Assembly (NCBI GenBank): GCA_964371945.1
Contig: CAYJPA010000016.1
Span: forward strand, 10,100 to 74,099
Reading direction: 5' to 3'
From: CAYJPA01 sp964371945
GTDB taxonomy: Bacteria > Chloroflexota > Chloroflexia > Thermomicrobiales > UBA6265
Length of the DNA: 64,000 nucleotides
Below, in pieces: positions 17,018 to 25,540 of the stretch. The position numbers were made by a program, and so were the translations under genes. The notes beneath the pieces are model-generated. The model was not told where the DNA came from. It searched no databases and was given only the letters and a program-made list of their open reading frames with translations. Within the stretch, counting starts at the first letter, position 1; each line of letters starts with the position of its first letter.

Positions 17018-18307
17018 ATGACAGAGCTTCTTCCCCCGATCCAGCCACGGCGAGTCGTGGTGACCGGACTGGGCGCGATTTCTTCGCTCGCGCCGGGTGC
17101 GCGCGAAACCTGGGAACGGGTCCTTGCAGGCGAAACGGGGATCAAGCGGGTTGAATCGCTCGATCCGGCGCAGTTCCCGTGTCTGGTACGCGGCGACGTC
17201 GATGACTCGACCGTGCCGAACCGCTTTCTCGATCCGAAGACGTTGAGAAATACCTCGCGCTTCGCCCGGTTCGCGGTCGAAGCTGCCGGGGAGGCGTTGA
17301 TCGATGCCGGGTTGATCGATTCCGCGACGTTCGAGCCGACGGTCGACCTGACTGACGGCGGCTCGGTGATCGGCACCTGCGTCGGAGGCACGCACGACGA
17401 TCTCCTGGCGGCGTATGAAACGTTCCAGGCGAAGGGCCCAAGCCGCGTGACTCCGAGGTTGCACGTGATGTTCCCGCTTAACCTGGCGTCGTACAACATT
17501 CACCAACGGTTCGGACTGTTTGGTCCGAGCAATACGGTCAACACCGCCTGCGCAACAGGTTCGCAGGCAATCGGTGAGGCGTTCCATCAGATCAAATTTG
17601 GGCACGCCCCGATCATGGTCGCCGGAGCGGTGGAATCCGACTCCCATCCGATGTTCATTGCGGGATTCGCCGTCATGGGCGCGCTGGCCTCGGACAGTAA
17701 CGGTGATCCATCGAAGGCAAGCCGCCCGTTCGACAAATCGCGAGCCGGCTTTGTGCTCGGCGAGGGTGTTGGCATTCTCATTCTGGAAGAGCTGGAGCAC
17801 GCTCGCGCTCGAGGCGCCCACATCTACGCGGAGATCATCGGTTTTGCCAGCTCGAACGATGCCTATCACCCGATTGCCCCGAGGCCGGACGGTCGTGGGT
17901 CTGCCCGCGCAATTCGCATGGCGCTGGCGGACGGCAACGTCGATCCGGAGCGAGTCGGTCACGTGCAGGCACACGCGGCGTCGACTCCCATGGGCGATCC
18001 CGCGGAAGCGAATTCGATCAAGAGCGTTTTCGGGGATCGCGCAAGCACGATCCCGGTGACGTCGATCAAAGGCGCGCTCGGCCATTGCATGGGCGCGGCC
18101 GGCTCTTTGGAGTCGGTGATCGCCGTCTACTCGATCGCCGAGCAGAAAATCCCGCCGACCCGGAACTACGAAACGCCGGACGAGGAGATCGGACTCGACA
18201 TCGTGCACGGGGAGCCGCGGGAGACCGCGTTCGAGGTGATGACCAAGAACTCGTTTGGCCTGGGCGGTCAAAACGCGTGTCTGGTTTTCGCCCGCGCCCC
18301 GCAATGA
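17018..18307 (+). CDS. beta-ketoacyl-ACP synthase II-type enzyme
   Basis: A 429-residue thiolase-fold condensing enzyme. The catalytic triad is intact: C178 (NTACATGSQ), the first His (HAASTPMGD) and the second (KGALGHCMGAAG with its preceding Lys). The glycine-rich C-terminus (NSFGLGGQNACLVFAR) is typical of FabF. ATG 17018 has GAGG six bases upstream; the frame opens 15 codons earlier without a good site. It stands alone, away from the fabD-fabF pair at 40.7-43.2 kb, and the first His is followed by Ala instead of Thr. It may have a special role (for example in polyketide or modified lipid synthesis) instead of housekeeping elongation. Confidence 0.9.
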   Translation: MTELLPPIQPRRVVVTGLGAISSLAPGARETWERVLAGETGIKRVESLDPAQFPCLVRGDVDDSTVPNRFLDPKTLRNTSRFARFAVEAAGEALIDAGLIDSATFEPTVDLTDGGSVIGTCVGGTHDDLLAAYETFQAKGPSRVTPRLHVMFPLNLASYNIHQRFGLFGPSNTVNTACATGSQAIGEAFHQIKFGHAPIMVAGAVESDSHPMFIAGFAVMGALASDSNGDPSKASRPFDKSRAGFVLGEGVGILILEELEHARARGAHIYAEIIGFASSNDAYHPIAPRPDGRGSARAIRMALADGNVDPERVGHVQAHAASTPMGDPAEANSIKSVFGDRASTIPVTSIKGALGHCMGAAGSLESVIAVYSIAEQKIPPTRNYETPDEEIGLDIVHGEPRETAFEVMTKNSFGLGGQNACLVFARAPQ

Positions 18308-18331
18308 GCGCTTCCAGCCACAGAACTCGTC

Positions 18332-18443
18332 GTCACCCTGAGGAACGAAGGGTCTCCCCGGAGGGCGTCGTCAGTCAGAGGATGCCGGCTTGACGCGCGT
18401 GAACGGCCGGCGGGCGAGATGCTTCGACAAGCTCGGCATGACG
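18332..18443. repeat. probable dispersed intergenic repeat
   Basis: The stretch starts GTCACCCTGAGGAACGAAGG and ends near GATGCTTCGACAAGCTCGG. The two ends are partly complementary (AACGAAGGGTCT and AGATGCTTCG), so it can fold as a long hairpin. From memory such CCCTGAG...GCTTCGACAAGCTC elements are dispersed in many environmental genomes. Only one copy is visible in this window. Confidence 0.45.
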
Positions 18444-18513
18444 GTGTCTGTGGTTGCACCAGAAGGAACACCGCCGGCGTTCACTGGGCTTTGCGTTGAA
18501 GGAAGTGGCGGGA

Positions 18514-18867
18514 ATGACAGAGGTCGTCAATCTTGCAGAGAAGCTTGCGACGTTTGCAGATCATTGGGGGCCGCGAAGCGGCGCACAGTTCAACGGTCAC
18601 GATGTGATGGTCGTCAAGGTTCTGGGCGAGTCTGTCTGGCATCAGCACGAAGAGTCCGATGATTTCTTGCTCGTGCTCTCCGGTCTCCTAACGATCAAGC
18701 TGCGAGACCGCGATGTGACCGTCGGTCACGGCGAGCTCTTCATCGTTCCGCGAGGGGTCGAGCATAAGCCAATCGCGGAGATCGAAACGCACCTGCTGCT
18801 GATCGAACCGACCGGCACGCCGAACACCGGCGATCCGGCAACCGCGGCCCCACGTCGCACCGCGTGA
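18514..18867 (+). CDS. cupin-fold protein
   Basis: A 117-residue single-domain cupin. The metal motif HQHEESDDFLLVLSG (HxH with a later Glu) and the second motif GELFIVPRGVEHKP are both present, so the metal site looks complete. The family is functionally broad (dioxygenases, isomerases, sugar epimerases), so no substrate is proposed. The frame opens 20 codons earlier inside an intergenic repeat; ATG 18514 (MTEVVNLAEK) is preferred. The stop overlaps the GTG of the next gene (GTGA), so the gene is coupled to the YrdB homologue. Confidence 0.85.
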   Translation: MTEVVNLAEKLATFADHWGPRSGAQFNGHDVMVVKVLGESVWHQHEESDDFLLVLSGLLTIKLRDRDVTVGHGELFIVPRGVEHKPIAEIETHLLLIEPTGTPNTGDPATAAPRRTA

Positions 18868-19298
18868 ATGCGCGCCTCGCTCCCGACGCATCGCCCAACG
18901 CTCCACGGATTCCTGCATTTCACTTAGCGGTTCGGTTCATCCTGGAGATCGCGGTTTTCGCGGGATTCGGGATCTGGGGCTGGCACGTGGGCTCCGGCGG
19001 TATTTTCGGTGTGCTTCTCACCGTCTTGTTCGTGGTCATCGCGGCGACGGTGTGGGCGGTTTTTCGGGTCGCGGGAGATCCGGGCGGTGGTCGTCCGATC
19101 GTTGCCGTGCCGGGCTGGGCTCGACTCTTGCTCGAATTCGCGATGTTCGGGTTCAGCGCCTACGGGATCTGGACGTCGTGGTCGAGGGCAGCGGCCGAGA
19201 CGCTGTTGACCGCGCTCGTCCTACACTATGCCCTGACCTGGGAACGCTCACGCTGGATGCTCCGGGGATCTTCGAGCAACGCCTCGACTGAGGAGTGA
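18864..19298 (+). CDS. YrdB/DUF2568 family membrane protein
   Basis: A 144-residue integral membrane protein with four hydrophobic segments (about residues 20-42, 46-68, 86-106 and 112-128), typical of the YrdB/DUF2568 family. Conserved-looking features are the RFILEIAVFAGFGIWGW segment and a Pro-Gly-Trp-Ala turn. Its function is unknown. GTG start overlaps the upstream cupin stop by four bases, and its own stop overlaps or lies next to the nitronate monooxygenase start. The three genes probably form one transcript. Confidence 0.8.
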   Translation: MNARLAPDASPNAPRIPAFHLAVRFILEIAVFAGFGIWGWHVGSGGIFGVLLTVLFVVIAATVWAVFRVAGDPGGGRPIVAVPGWARLLLEFAMFGFSAYGIWTSWSRAAAETLLTALVLHYALTWERSRWMLRGSSSNASTEE

Positions 19299-19300
19299 CC

Positions 19301-20302
19301 ATGCAGATCAAAACGCCACTGACGGAACTGCTTGGAATCGAGATTCCAATCGTTCAGGCCCCGATCGGTGGAGCGGCCACGCCCGAGCTCGCGGCGGCGG
19401 TCAGTAACGCGGGCGGGCTCGGCATGCTTAGCGTCACCTGGAACGAGCCGGACGAAATCCGATCATTGATTGCTCGCACAAAAGCATTCACGAGTCGGCC
19501 GTTTGGCGTCAACCACGTGCTCGATTGGGATCCGATCGAACAGATTCGCATCGCGCTCGCCGAACGAGTTCCCGTGATCTCCTTTTTCTGGGGTGATCCG
19601 GCGCCATATATCGAGCAGATTCATGCAGGCGGTAGTCTCGTTTCGTTGACTGTTGGCACCGCCGGTGAAGCCAAGCGAGCGGTCGCCGCGGGCGTCGATA
19701 TCGTGATCGCCCAGGGCTGGGAGGCGGGCGGGCACGTCTGGGGCGATGTGGCGACGCTTCCGCTGATCCCAAGCGTGGTCGATGCGGTTCCCGGCACGCC
19801 GGTCGTCGCGGCGGGCGGCATCGTCGATGGCCGAGGGCTCGCCGCCGTGCTCGCACTGGGTGCATCGGGAGCCTGGTTGGGCACCCGGTTCGTGATGAGT
19901 GAGGAAGCCGCTTCCCATCCGCTCTATCGAGAAAAGCTCATTGGAGCGGTCGCGACCGACACGATCCACACCGAATTGTTCGACGGTGGCTGGCCGAACG
20001 CGCCGCTTCGCGCGATTCGGAACAGCACCGTGAAAGCCTGGGAGGCGGCGGGACGTCCGGGGTCCGGAAGTCGACCGGGCGAGGGCGAGGTCATCGGCCG
20101 CAACCGGCTCGACGATCCGGTCGAGCGTTACAGTTCCGACAGTCCAATGGTCGGATCGACCGGCGACATCGAAGCGATGGTGATGTATGCCGGCCAGGGA
20201 GTCGAGATCGTTCGAGACGTGCGCCCCGCCGGTGAGATCGTGGGGGAGATCGCGGCTGACGCGCTGAAAGCGATCAATCGTGCACGCTTGACCTTCGGCT
20301 AA
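19301..20302 (+). CDS. nitronate monooxygenase family protein
   Basis: A 333-residue FMN-dependent TIM-barrel enzyme of the nitronate monooxygenase (2-nitropropane dioxygenase) family, which oxidises alkyl nitronates. FMN-binding signatures are IPIVQAPIGGAATPELAAAVSNAGGLGML, VIAQGWEAGGH (the His of the class I active site) and VVAAGGIVDGRGLAAVLALGASGAWLGTRF, each seen in the correct order. ATG 19301 has AGGAG five bases upstream; a GTG at 19295 overlapping the previous stop is an alternative. It is the last gene of the cupin-YrdB set and converges on an MFS gene with a four-base overlap of the ends. Confidence 0.9.
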   Translation: MQIKTPLTELLGIEIPIVQAPIGGAATPELAAAVSNAGGLGMLSVTWNEPDEIRSLIARTKAFTSRPFGVNHVLDWDPIEQIRIALAERVPVISFFWGDPAPYIEQIHAGGSLVSLTVGTAGEAKRAVAAGVDIVIAQGWEAGGHVWGDVATLPLIPSVVDAVPGTPVVAAGGIVDGRGLAAVLALGASGAWLGTRFVMSEEAASHPLYREKLIGAVATDTIHTELFDGGWPNAPLRAIRNSTVKAWEAAGRPGSGSRPGEGEVIGRNRLDDPVERYSSDSPMVGSTGDIEAMVMYAGQGVEIVRDVRPAGEIVGEIAADALKAINRARLTFG

Positions 20303-21576
20303 TCTCCATTCGAAGACGAAGGTTTGTCTACTTCCGACAACGCCGACGCTTCGCGCACGTACTGCTCGGAGCGACCGAGCGGGGTGAACCGGAACGCGAA
20401 CGCGATCGCGAAGGTCATGACGCCGATTGCGGCATATACGAGCTCAACGCGATCGGAGCGTTCGATCACGAAACCGCCGAGCAGGGTACCGACCGGAATC
20501 GCGGACCACGAGATCACCCCGGCAACGCTCACGACCCGACCGAGGAGATGATTCGGCACAATCGCCTGGCGGAGGCTACCGGAATTGATATTGAAGAGCA
20601 CCCCGACTCCGCCGAAGAGCGACCAGATGATGAGCGCTCCCCAGTAATTGGTGAGATAGGCAAAGATCACATTGAGAACGCCCTGGATCATCAGGGATCC
20701 CAATGCGATCGTTCCGAACGACCATCGCCGCCGCATGCGGCCCGCGAAGAGCGAAACGACCACCACTCCGGCCGCGTCCGCCGCGAAGAGCAGCCCGATC
20801 CTCGAATCGTTGGCGTCGAGCCGCTCCTTCGCGAAGAGCACCAACTGCGCGTAAACGGTCGAGCTGACGAAGTTCACCATCGCCATCATCAGCGAGATGT
20901 TGCGCAGAACAGGGTGTGACCAAACGTAGCGCAATCCCTCGACCACATCAGTCAAAACGGAGGACCGCTCGAATTCGCGGCCGGCGATGTTGAAACCTCG
21001 CGCGATCATTGAAAGGCAGATCGCCGATCCGGCAAACGACGCCGCATCGATCGCGAAGATGGCTTCGACCGGAATCACCGCGATCAGGGCGCCGGCGACC
21101 AATGGTCCGAGGATCGTCGCGGCGGAGAAGCTTGCCTGAATTCGACCATTGGCGGTGACGAGATCGTCGGTCGGAACCAGGCTGGGAATCGCCGCGAACT
21201 GGGCCGAGTCGAACGCAATCGAGATCGTCGCGTTCACGAAACCGATCAGATAGACCCACCAGACGCTGAGCACGTCGAACGCGGCCAGCAAGGGAACGGA
21301 GCCGATCACGACAGCTCGCCCGATGTCCGCCAGAATCATCAGCTGTTTGCGATCGACCCGATCGACCCAGGCGCCGATGATCAGTCCAAAAAGGAGGTAA
21401 GGAATGAACTGGGCCGCCGAAGCGAGTCCCAGATTGAGCGCGGAGCCGGTCAGTTTGTAGATCAGGATCGGGATGGCAAAGAAGGTAACTGAATTGCCGA
21501 GATTGGAGATCGATTGCCCCGCCCAGAATCGCCAAAAATCGGGACTCAACCGGGTTGAGCCCACGTCGCTAACCAT
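20299..21576 (-). CDS. MFS transporter (MFS_3/EntS-like)
   Basis: A 425-residue major facilitator with about 12 membrane segments. Family features are the N-terminal FWRFWAGQSISNLGNSVTFFAIPILIY, the loop 2-3 motif GAWVDRVDRKQLMI, and the DLVTANGRIQASFSAATILGPLVAGAL stretch shared by EntS/MFS_3 exporters. Substrate unknown, probably efflux. Its stop overlaps the end of the nitronate monooxygenase gene on the other strand. Confidence 0.9.
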   Translation of the reverse strand: MVSDVGSTRLSPDFWRFWAGQSISNLGNSVTFFAIPILIYKLTGSALNLGLASAAQFIPYLLFGLIIGAWVDRVDRKQLMILADIGRAVVIGSVPLLAAFDVLSVWWVYLIGFVNATISIAFDSAQFAAIPSLVPTDDLVTANGRIQASFSAATILGPLVAGALIAVIPVEAIFAIDAASFAGSAICLSMIARGFNIAGREFERSSVLTDVVEGLRYVWSHPVLRNISLMMAMVNFVSSTVYAQLVLFAKERLDANDSRIGLLFAADAAGVVVVSLFAGRMRRRWSFGTIALGSLMIQGVLNVIFAYLTNYWGALIIWSLFGGVGVLFNINSGSLRQAIVPNHLLGRVVSVAGVISWSAIPVGTLLGGFVIERSDRVELVYAAIGVMTFAIAFAFRFTPLGRSEQYVREASALSEVDKPSSSNGD

Positions 21577-21675
21577 TCAACATCGCCTTCGTCACTTCAG
21601 TATGAATCGCCTACTCAAGGATAGATGAAGGACGAGGACATTCGCGGCACTGAATCAGACTGGTGGATTGGTACA

Positions 21676-21845
21676 GGGCAGACGCGGCGGTCTGCCCCTA
21701 CAACGGCTTGTTTACGCTATGTCAATAAATGCATGCATTCATATTTTGTAGGGTGCGGACCGCCGTGTCCGCCTTTGCCGGATGTCGCGGTGCCCGTTCA
21801 TATCGCGCGGCAATTCAAAGGGCGGCCACTTCAGGCCGCATCCTA
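21676..21845. repeat. cluster of three REP-like palindromes
   Basis: 21676-21697 is GGGCAGAC-gcggcg-GTCTGCCC followed by CTAC. Around 21755-21775 a GCGGAC/GTCCGC palindrome follows GTAGGG. 21822-21839 is GCGGCC-acttca-GGCCGC followed by ATCCTAC. All belong to the same GTAG/CTAC-bordered family. The last copy covers the final codons of the gene ending at 21815. Confidence 0.6.
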
Positions 21846-22609
21846 CAAAAGGCGCCACCCGCGGCAATTGCTCGTTGGATCACGGCGATCTTGCCGGGTA
21901 CCGAGATCCATCGCTCGAAGATATCCGGTGTACATATGAGGGCCGCTTCCGGTGGTGCGAACTGCTCTCCGGCCAGCGTCCAGACTCGTTCGAGAAAATC
22001 TCGAGAAACCGCGCCCTTACGGTATTCGATGGGCAGCGCTTCAAAGGTCGTGACTTTGCGGATGAGACCGCACGACACGATCGCGATCAGCCCAATGATG
22101 AGGTCCTCGCCGTCGATCACCCCGAGGATCAACGATGATGGGGATGGCAGGCGCTCGATCCACGATTTCACCCCCTCGTAGGTCCAGCCGCGCCACTCCA
22201 GCGCCTTCAGTGGCAGTGAAACGTAACCATCGCCTTGATCCCAGATGAGGTGAAAGACCATCCGGTAGTAAGCGTCCAGGGTCAGTTCCCGCCGTGGCGA
22301 TTCCTGGGCACGTTTGGCGACATCCGCCAAATGCGAGCGGTCGATGACATGTACGCGTTCCCATTCGCCAAGCCCGAAGAGCTTCGCCGCTACAGCCCTT
22401 GAGTCGTCAACTCGATCGATTCGGAGGTCACGACGTGTCCCTGAAGCCGTATCGAGGACTTTTAGCACGCGGCCATGATCGTGGAGCACATAGAGCGCGT
22501 GCTCACCCGGGTTGCCGGCCCGAACATACTGGCCCGGGAGCATGAATCGGCCGATGGCTCGCCAGGTACTGGGATCGAGATCGACGAGCTCCCAGTTCGG
22601 ATCGATCAC
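21815..22609 (-). CDS. unknown protein coupled to beta-galactosidase
   Basis: A 264-residue protein I do not recognise. No signal peptide or membrane helix is obvious. It starts with a compact beta-rich part (WRAIGRF, HALYVLHDHGRVLKVLD) and continues into a helical region (LTLDAYYRMVFHLIW). A hydrophobic stretch (LIIGLIAIVSCGLI) lies near residue 188. GTG 22609 overlaps the TGA of the beta-galactosidase (GTGA) and has GGGGAG upstream, so it is the translationally coupled last gene of the sugar operon. Its last codons fall inside a REP-like palindrome, so the natural C-terminus may have been altered. Confidence 0.7.
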   Translation of the reverse strand: MIDPNWELVDLDPSTWRAIGRFMLPGQYVRAGNPGEHALYVLHDHGRVLKVLDTASGTRRDLRIDRVDDSRAVAAKLFGLGEWERVHVIDRSHLADVAKRAQESPRRELTLDAYYRMVFHLIWDQGDGYVSLPLKALEWRGWTYEGVKSWIERLPSPSSLILGVIDGEDLIIGLIAIVSCGLIRKVTTFEALPIEYRKGAVSRDFLERVWTLAGEQFAPPEAALICTPDIFERWISVPGKIAVIQRAIAAGGAFCRMRPEVAAL

Positions 22610-24648
22610 TCCCGCTCCCCTTTCGCCCCACGGGTAAGTCCGGCCTCCCAGATTCGCACTGAATAGGCGGGAAGGGTGACTGATAACTCTCCGTCCGCGT
22701 GTTGAAATTCTCCTCCGCCCCAAACCGGCCGGAATGTCCGGCAGCCGTCGAAGGTCAGCCAATCCGTTGCGGCGGCAGCAGTTGGATTCGCGGTAAAGAG
22801 CAGCGTTTGCTCGCCGCGACGGTGGACTGACAACTGCAAAACCCCGGATTCGAGTTTGAGCTCGGCGGCCGGCGCCAGTTCATCGAACGTGGCCGCCAAA
22901 TCGCGGGCTTTCGCCCAGATCAATTCTCCCTGGCCGATCTGGACACGGCCGGGCGCGTCGAGCGTGCTGGCAAGCACGGTAGCCGGTCTGAGCAGCGGAT
23001 CTAGCGCCGGCATTTCGGGACCGATCACGAGCCGGCCGCCGTCTTCGACATACCCGAGCAGCCGGACTTGATCGTCGGGATCCATGAAATCGAGACTTTG
23101 CACGCAAATGAGCTCATACCGGTCCAATCGCGCCGGATCGATGTGCGTATCGGCGAGATCGAATTCGATCCCTCGTGTTGCAAGCTCCCGCCCCGCCTGA
23201 CCGAGCCACGAATCCGGGCTGCTGACGTCTTCCTCGATCCGCGGGTCTGCCGACAGCCCGAGATCGACGTCGACCGCAAACAATTCCTCCGGCAGGCCGA
23301 GGAGATCGGCGTGCGCCAGGTGGAGCGTCGACATCGTCGCGTTGTGCCGCGTCAGGTCGTAATTCGAGAGCAGCAGCGTGTCTCGTTGACGCTCGAATTC
23401 CCAGAGCGGGAATTTCCTGAGAAATGCGTTGAGCTGCCGGTAAAAAGGCGCATAGTCGGACCGGAGCTCGCCGTGGCGGGTGATTGGGCAACCCTGCCAG
23501 CGTTCGCGTTCGACCAGCATGTAGAAATTGACCGCCTTGACGCCGTTCATGTACGCACTGAGCGTGACAAATTCATGCTCGTCCGGCGTGAATGTGCGCG
23601 GGTGGTGACTCCACAGACCGCACCCGAATTCGGGCACAAACGGCAGAATGGTCGTTCCGGCCAGGAACCGGGACCGGCGCGCAACCGTGTGGTACTGCTC
23701 CTTATTGCAGTACATGTTCATCCCAACCCAGTCGATTTCGGGATCGGCTTCCAATCTGGCCACATCGTGCGGCGTGGTCTCCTGGAACGCGACATCGTGG
23801 AAGATCGGAATCCCAACGATGCCACGTGTTTTCAACATCCCGCTGATCCGCGAGACGCTCCCGCGGATTTGGAGCTCCTTGTACGCTACCCAGTCGAGAT
23901 GCAAAGGCAGATCGCCGGCGCCGGTCACACCGCAGTCTCGCGGCGGCTCGACCTCCAAAAAGACGCGGTAGCTCGTGCCGTAGGCGGCATTCAGGGTCTC
24001 GATCGTTCCATATTGTTTGCTCAAATAGCGCCAATAGAGATCGAGCGACGATTCACTGTAGTCGGTCGCGTAGGGCTGATCGTGGAAGAAGTAGCAGGTT
24101 TCGTTGTCGCTTTGACAGGCGACGATGCAGCCGGCAGGCGCGAGGTGGCGAGCCATGATCGGACAAATCGCGTCGAACCAGCCGCCGACCGCGGTGTAAA
24201 ACGCTTCGCTGGCATAGGAGGGCGTCGGATAGGGCCGTGGCGGATGCAGTCCCCACGCCGCGTCGATGTGGAGGCTGCCGCTGGCCGTGCGAGCCTGAAC
24301 ATCGGGATCGAGCAGCACCCATTCCGGGAAACCAAAGTCGGTCAATTCGGCATTGATCAATGGCCCCGGCCGGACCATCAGCCAGAGTCCTTTCTCCTCG
24401 CAGAGCCGCATGAAGGCTTCGACATCCTTGCGGTCATCGATGCGGCCCCAATCGAAGACGCCGGGTGAGGTTTCGTGCACAGACCAGGGGATGTAGGTTT
24501 CGACCATGCCGAAGCCGAGCTCAATCACCCGGTCAAGGATTTTCGGCCAGAGGGCGCGCTCCAATCGCCAGTAGTGCACGCTCCCCGAATAGACGGGCAC
24601 GATCTGACCGTCGACATTCAAGCCGTGGTTCGTCAGCGTGACGGACAC
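22606..24648 (-). CDS. beta-galactosidase (GH35-type)
   Basis: A 680-residue cytosolic glycoside hydrolase with no signal peptide. The N-terminal barrel has YSGSVHYWRLERALWPKILDR and VETYIPWSVHE, the GH35 start. The probable acid/base is E183 in QSDNET. The nucleophile is likely E340 in PFVPEFGCG. A glutamine-amidotransferase-like beta-galactosidase trimerisation-type domain (about 445-590: HIDPARLDRYELICVQSL, GGRLVIGPEMP) and a C-terminal beta domain follow. It lies just after two sugar ABC permeases and a solute-binding protein, so it probably cleaves the imported galactoside inside the cell. Actual substrate linkage cannot be told. Confidence 0.85.
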   Translation of the reverse strand: MSVTLTNHGLNVDGQIVPVYSGSVHYWRLERALWPKILDRVIELGFGMVETYIPWSVHETSPGVFDWGRIDDRKDVEAFMRLCEEKGLWLMVRPGPLINAELTDFGFPEWVLLDPDVQARTASGSLHIDAAWGLHPPRPYPTPSYASEAFYTAVGGWFDAICPIMARHLAPAGCIVACQSDNETCYFFHDQPYATDYSESSLDLYWRYLSKQYGTIETLNAAYGTSYRVFLEVEPPRDCGVTGAGDLPLHLDWVAYKELQIRGSVSRISGMLKTRGIVGIPIFHDVAFQETTPHDVARLEADPEIDWVGMNMYCNKEQYHTVARRSRFLAGTTILPFVPEFGCGLWSHHPRTFTPDEHEFVTLSAYMNGVKAVNFYMLVERERWQGCPITRHGELRSDYAPFYRQLNAFLRKFPLWEFERQRDTLLLSNYDLTRHNATMSTLHLAHADLLGLPEELFAVDVDLGLSADPRIEEDVSSPDSWLGQAGRELATRGIEFDLADTHIDPARLDRYELICVQSLDFMDPDDQVRLLGYVEDGGRLVIGPEMPALDPLLRPATVLASTLDAPGRVQIGQGELIWAKARDLAATFDELAPAAELKLESGVLQLSVHRRGEQTLLFTANPTAAAATDWLTFDGCRTFRPVWGGGEFQHADGELSVTLPAYSVRIWEAGLTRGAKGERE

Positions 24649-24663
24649 TGTTGCCTCCCTGGA

Positions 24664-25512
24664 TCAACCCTTGAGCGCACCGGCGGTAAGCCCGGCGATG
24701 ATTTGGCGTTCGGCAAAGAGGTAGAAGACGACCGCCGGCGTCATCGCCAGCGAGACGAACGCCAGCACCCGCTGCCAGTCGGTGCCGTACTGCCCCTGGT
24801 ACTGCATAACACCCAACGGCAGCGTCCAGAGGCTGTCGCTGTTGAGCACCACGAGCGGGAGGAAGAAGTTGTTCCAGCTCGCGACCATTGTCAGCACGGC
24901 GACCGCCGAAAGACCAGGCCGAGCAAGCGGCAACAGAATCCGCCAGTAGAACTCGAACGCGGTGGCGCCGTCGACGTACGCGGCGTCCTCGAGCTCCCGT
25001 GGGATGGAGATGAAGAAGTTGCGGAGGATCAGAATGCTGATTGGAAGGGCAAAGGCGACCTGCGGCAAGATGATGCCCCACAGCGAATTGACCAGGCCGA
25101 TATTGCGGATCAGGATGTAGAGCGGAAGGATCGCGACCGTCACCGGAAAGAGCAGACCGAGCGTGAAGTAGGTAATGATGAATTCGCGGCCCTTGAAGGG
25201 AAGTCTGGCGAAGACGAAGGCGGTCGCACTTGCGATCGCAACCACCAGCAGGGTCGTCGCGGCCATCACCAGGAGGCTGTTCCCGCATTGCCGCCAGAAG
25301 GCGCGATCAGACAGCACGTCAGTGTAGTTCGACCAGACGAATGGGCTCGGAATTGAGAAAGGATGGAGCACGAGCTGCGGTTTGCTCTTGAATCCGCCCA
25401 GCACGGCCGTGGCGATCGGGATCAGAATGATGAGTGCAGCCAAACTGCAAACGAGGTACTTGAACGCGATCCCGATCATTCCGCGATTGGAGCGCGGCTG
25501 CACGACATGCAT
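24664..25512 (-). CDS. carbohydrate ABC transporter permease (MalG type)
   Basis: A 282-residue inner-membrane permease with six predicted helices. The EAA loop that contacts the ATPase reads ELEDAAYVDGATAFEFYWRI, followed by LPLARPGLSAVAV. It ends with the MalG-type tail (GLTAGALKG). It is 15 bases from the beta-galactosidase gene and 28 from its partner permease. No ATP-binding subunit is encoded in this operon, so a shared MsmK/MalK-like ATPase elsewhere must be used. Confidence 0.93.
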   Translation of the reverse strand: MHVVQPRSNRGMIGIAFKYLVCSLAALIILIPIATAVLGGFKSKPQLVLHPFSIPSPFVWSNYTDVLSDRAFWRQCGNSLLVMAATTLLVVAIASATAFVFARLPFKGREFIITYFTLGLLFPVTVAILPLYILIRNIGLVNSLWGIILPQVAFALPISILILRNFFISIPRELEDAAYVDGATAFEFYWRILLPLARPGLSAVAVLTMVASWNNFFLPLVVLNSDSLWTLPLGVMQYQGQYGTDWQRVLAFVSLAMTPAVVFYLFAERQIIAGLTAGALKG

Positions 25513-25540
25513 GGTTCGTCTCCTTTCGCGGCGGAGCTGA

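Noticed and set aside
16868..18304. 478-codon antisense frame opposite the KAS gene
   Set aside because: Composition of a shadow frame; the sense gene has a complete catalytic triad.
23068..24468. Long antisense frame opposite the beta-galactosidase
   Set aside because: No motif or ribosome site; it mirrors the codon structure of the real gene.
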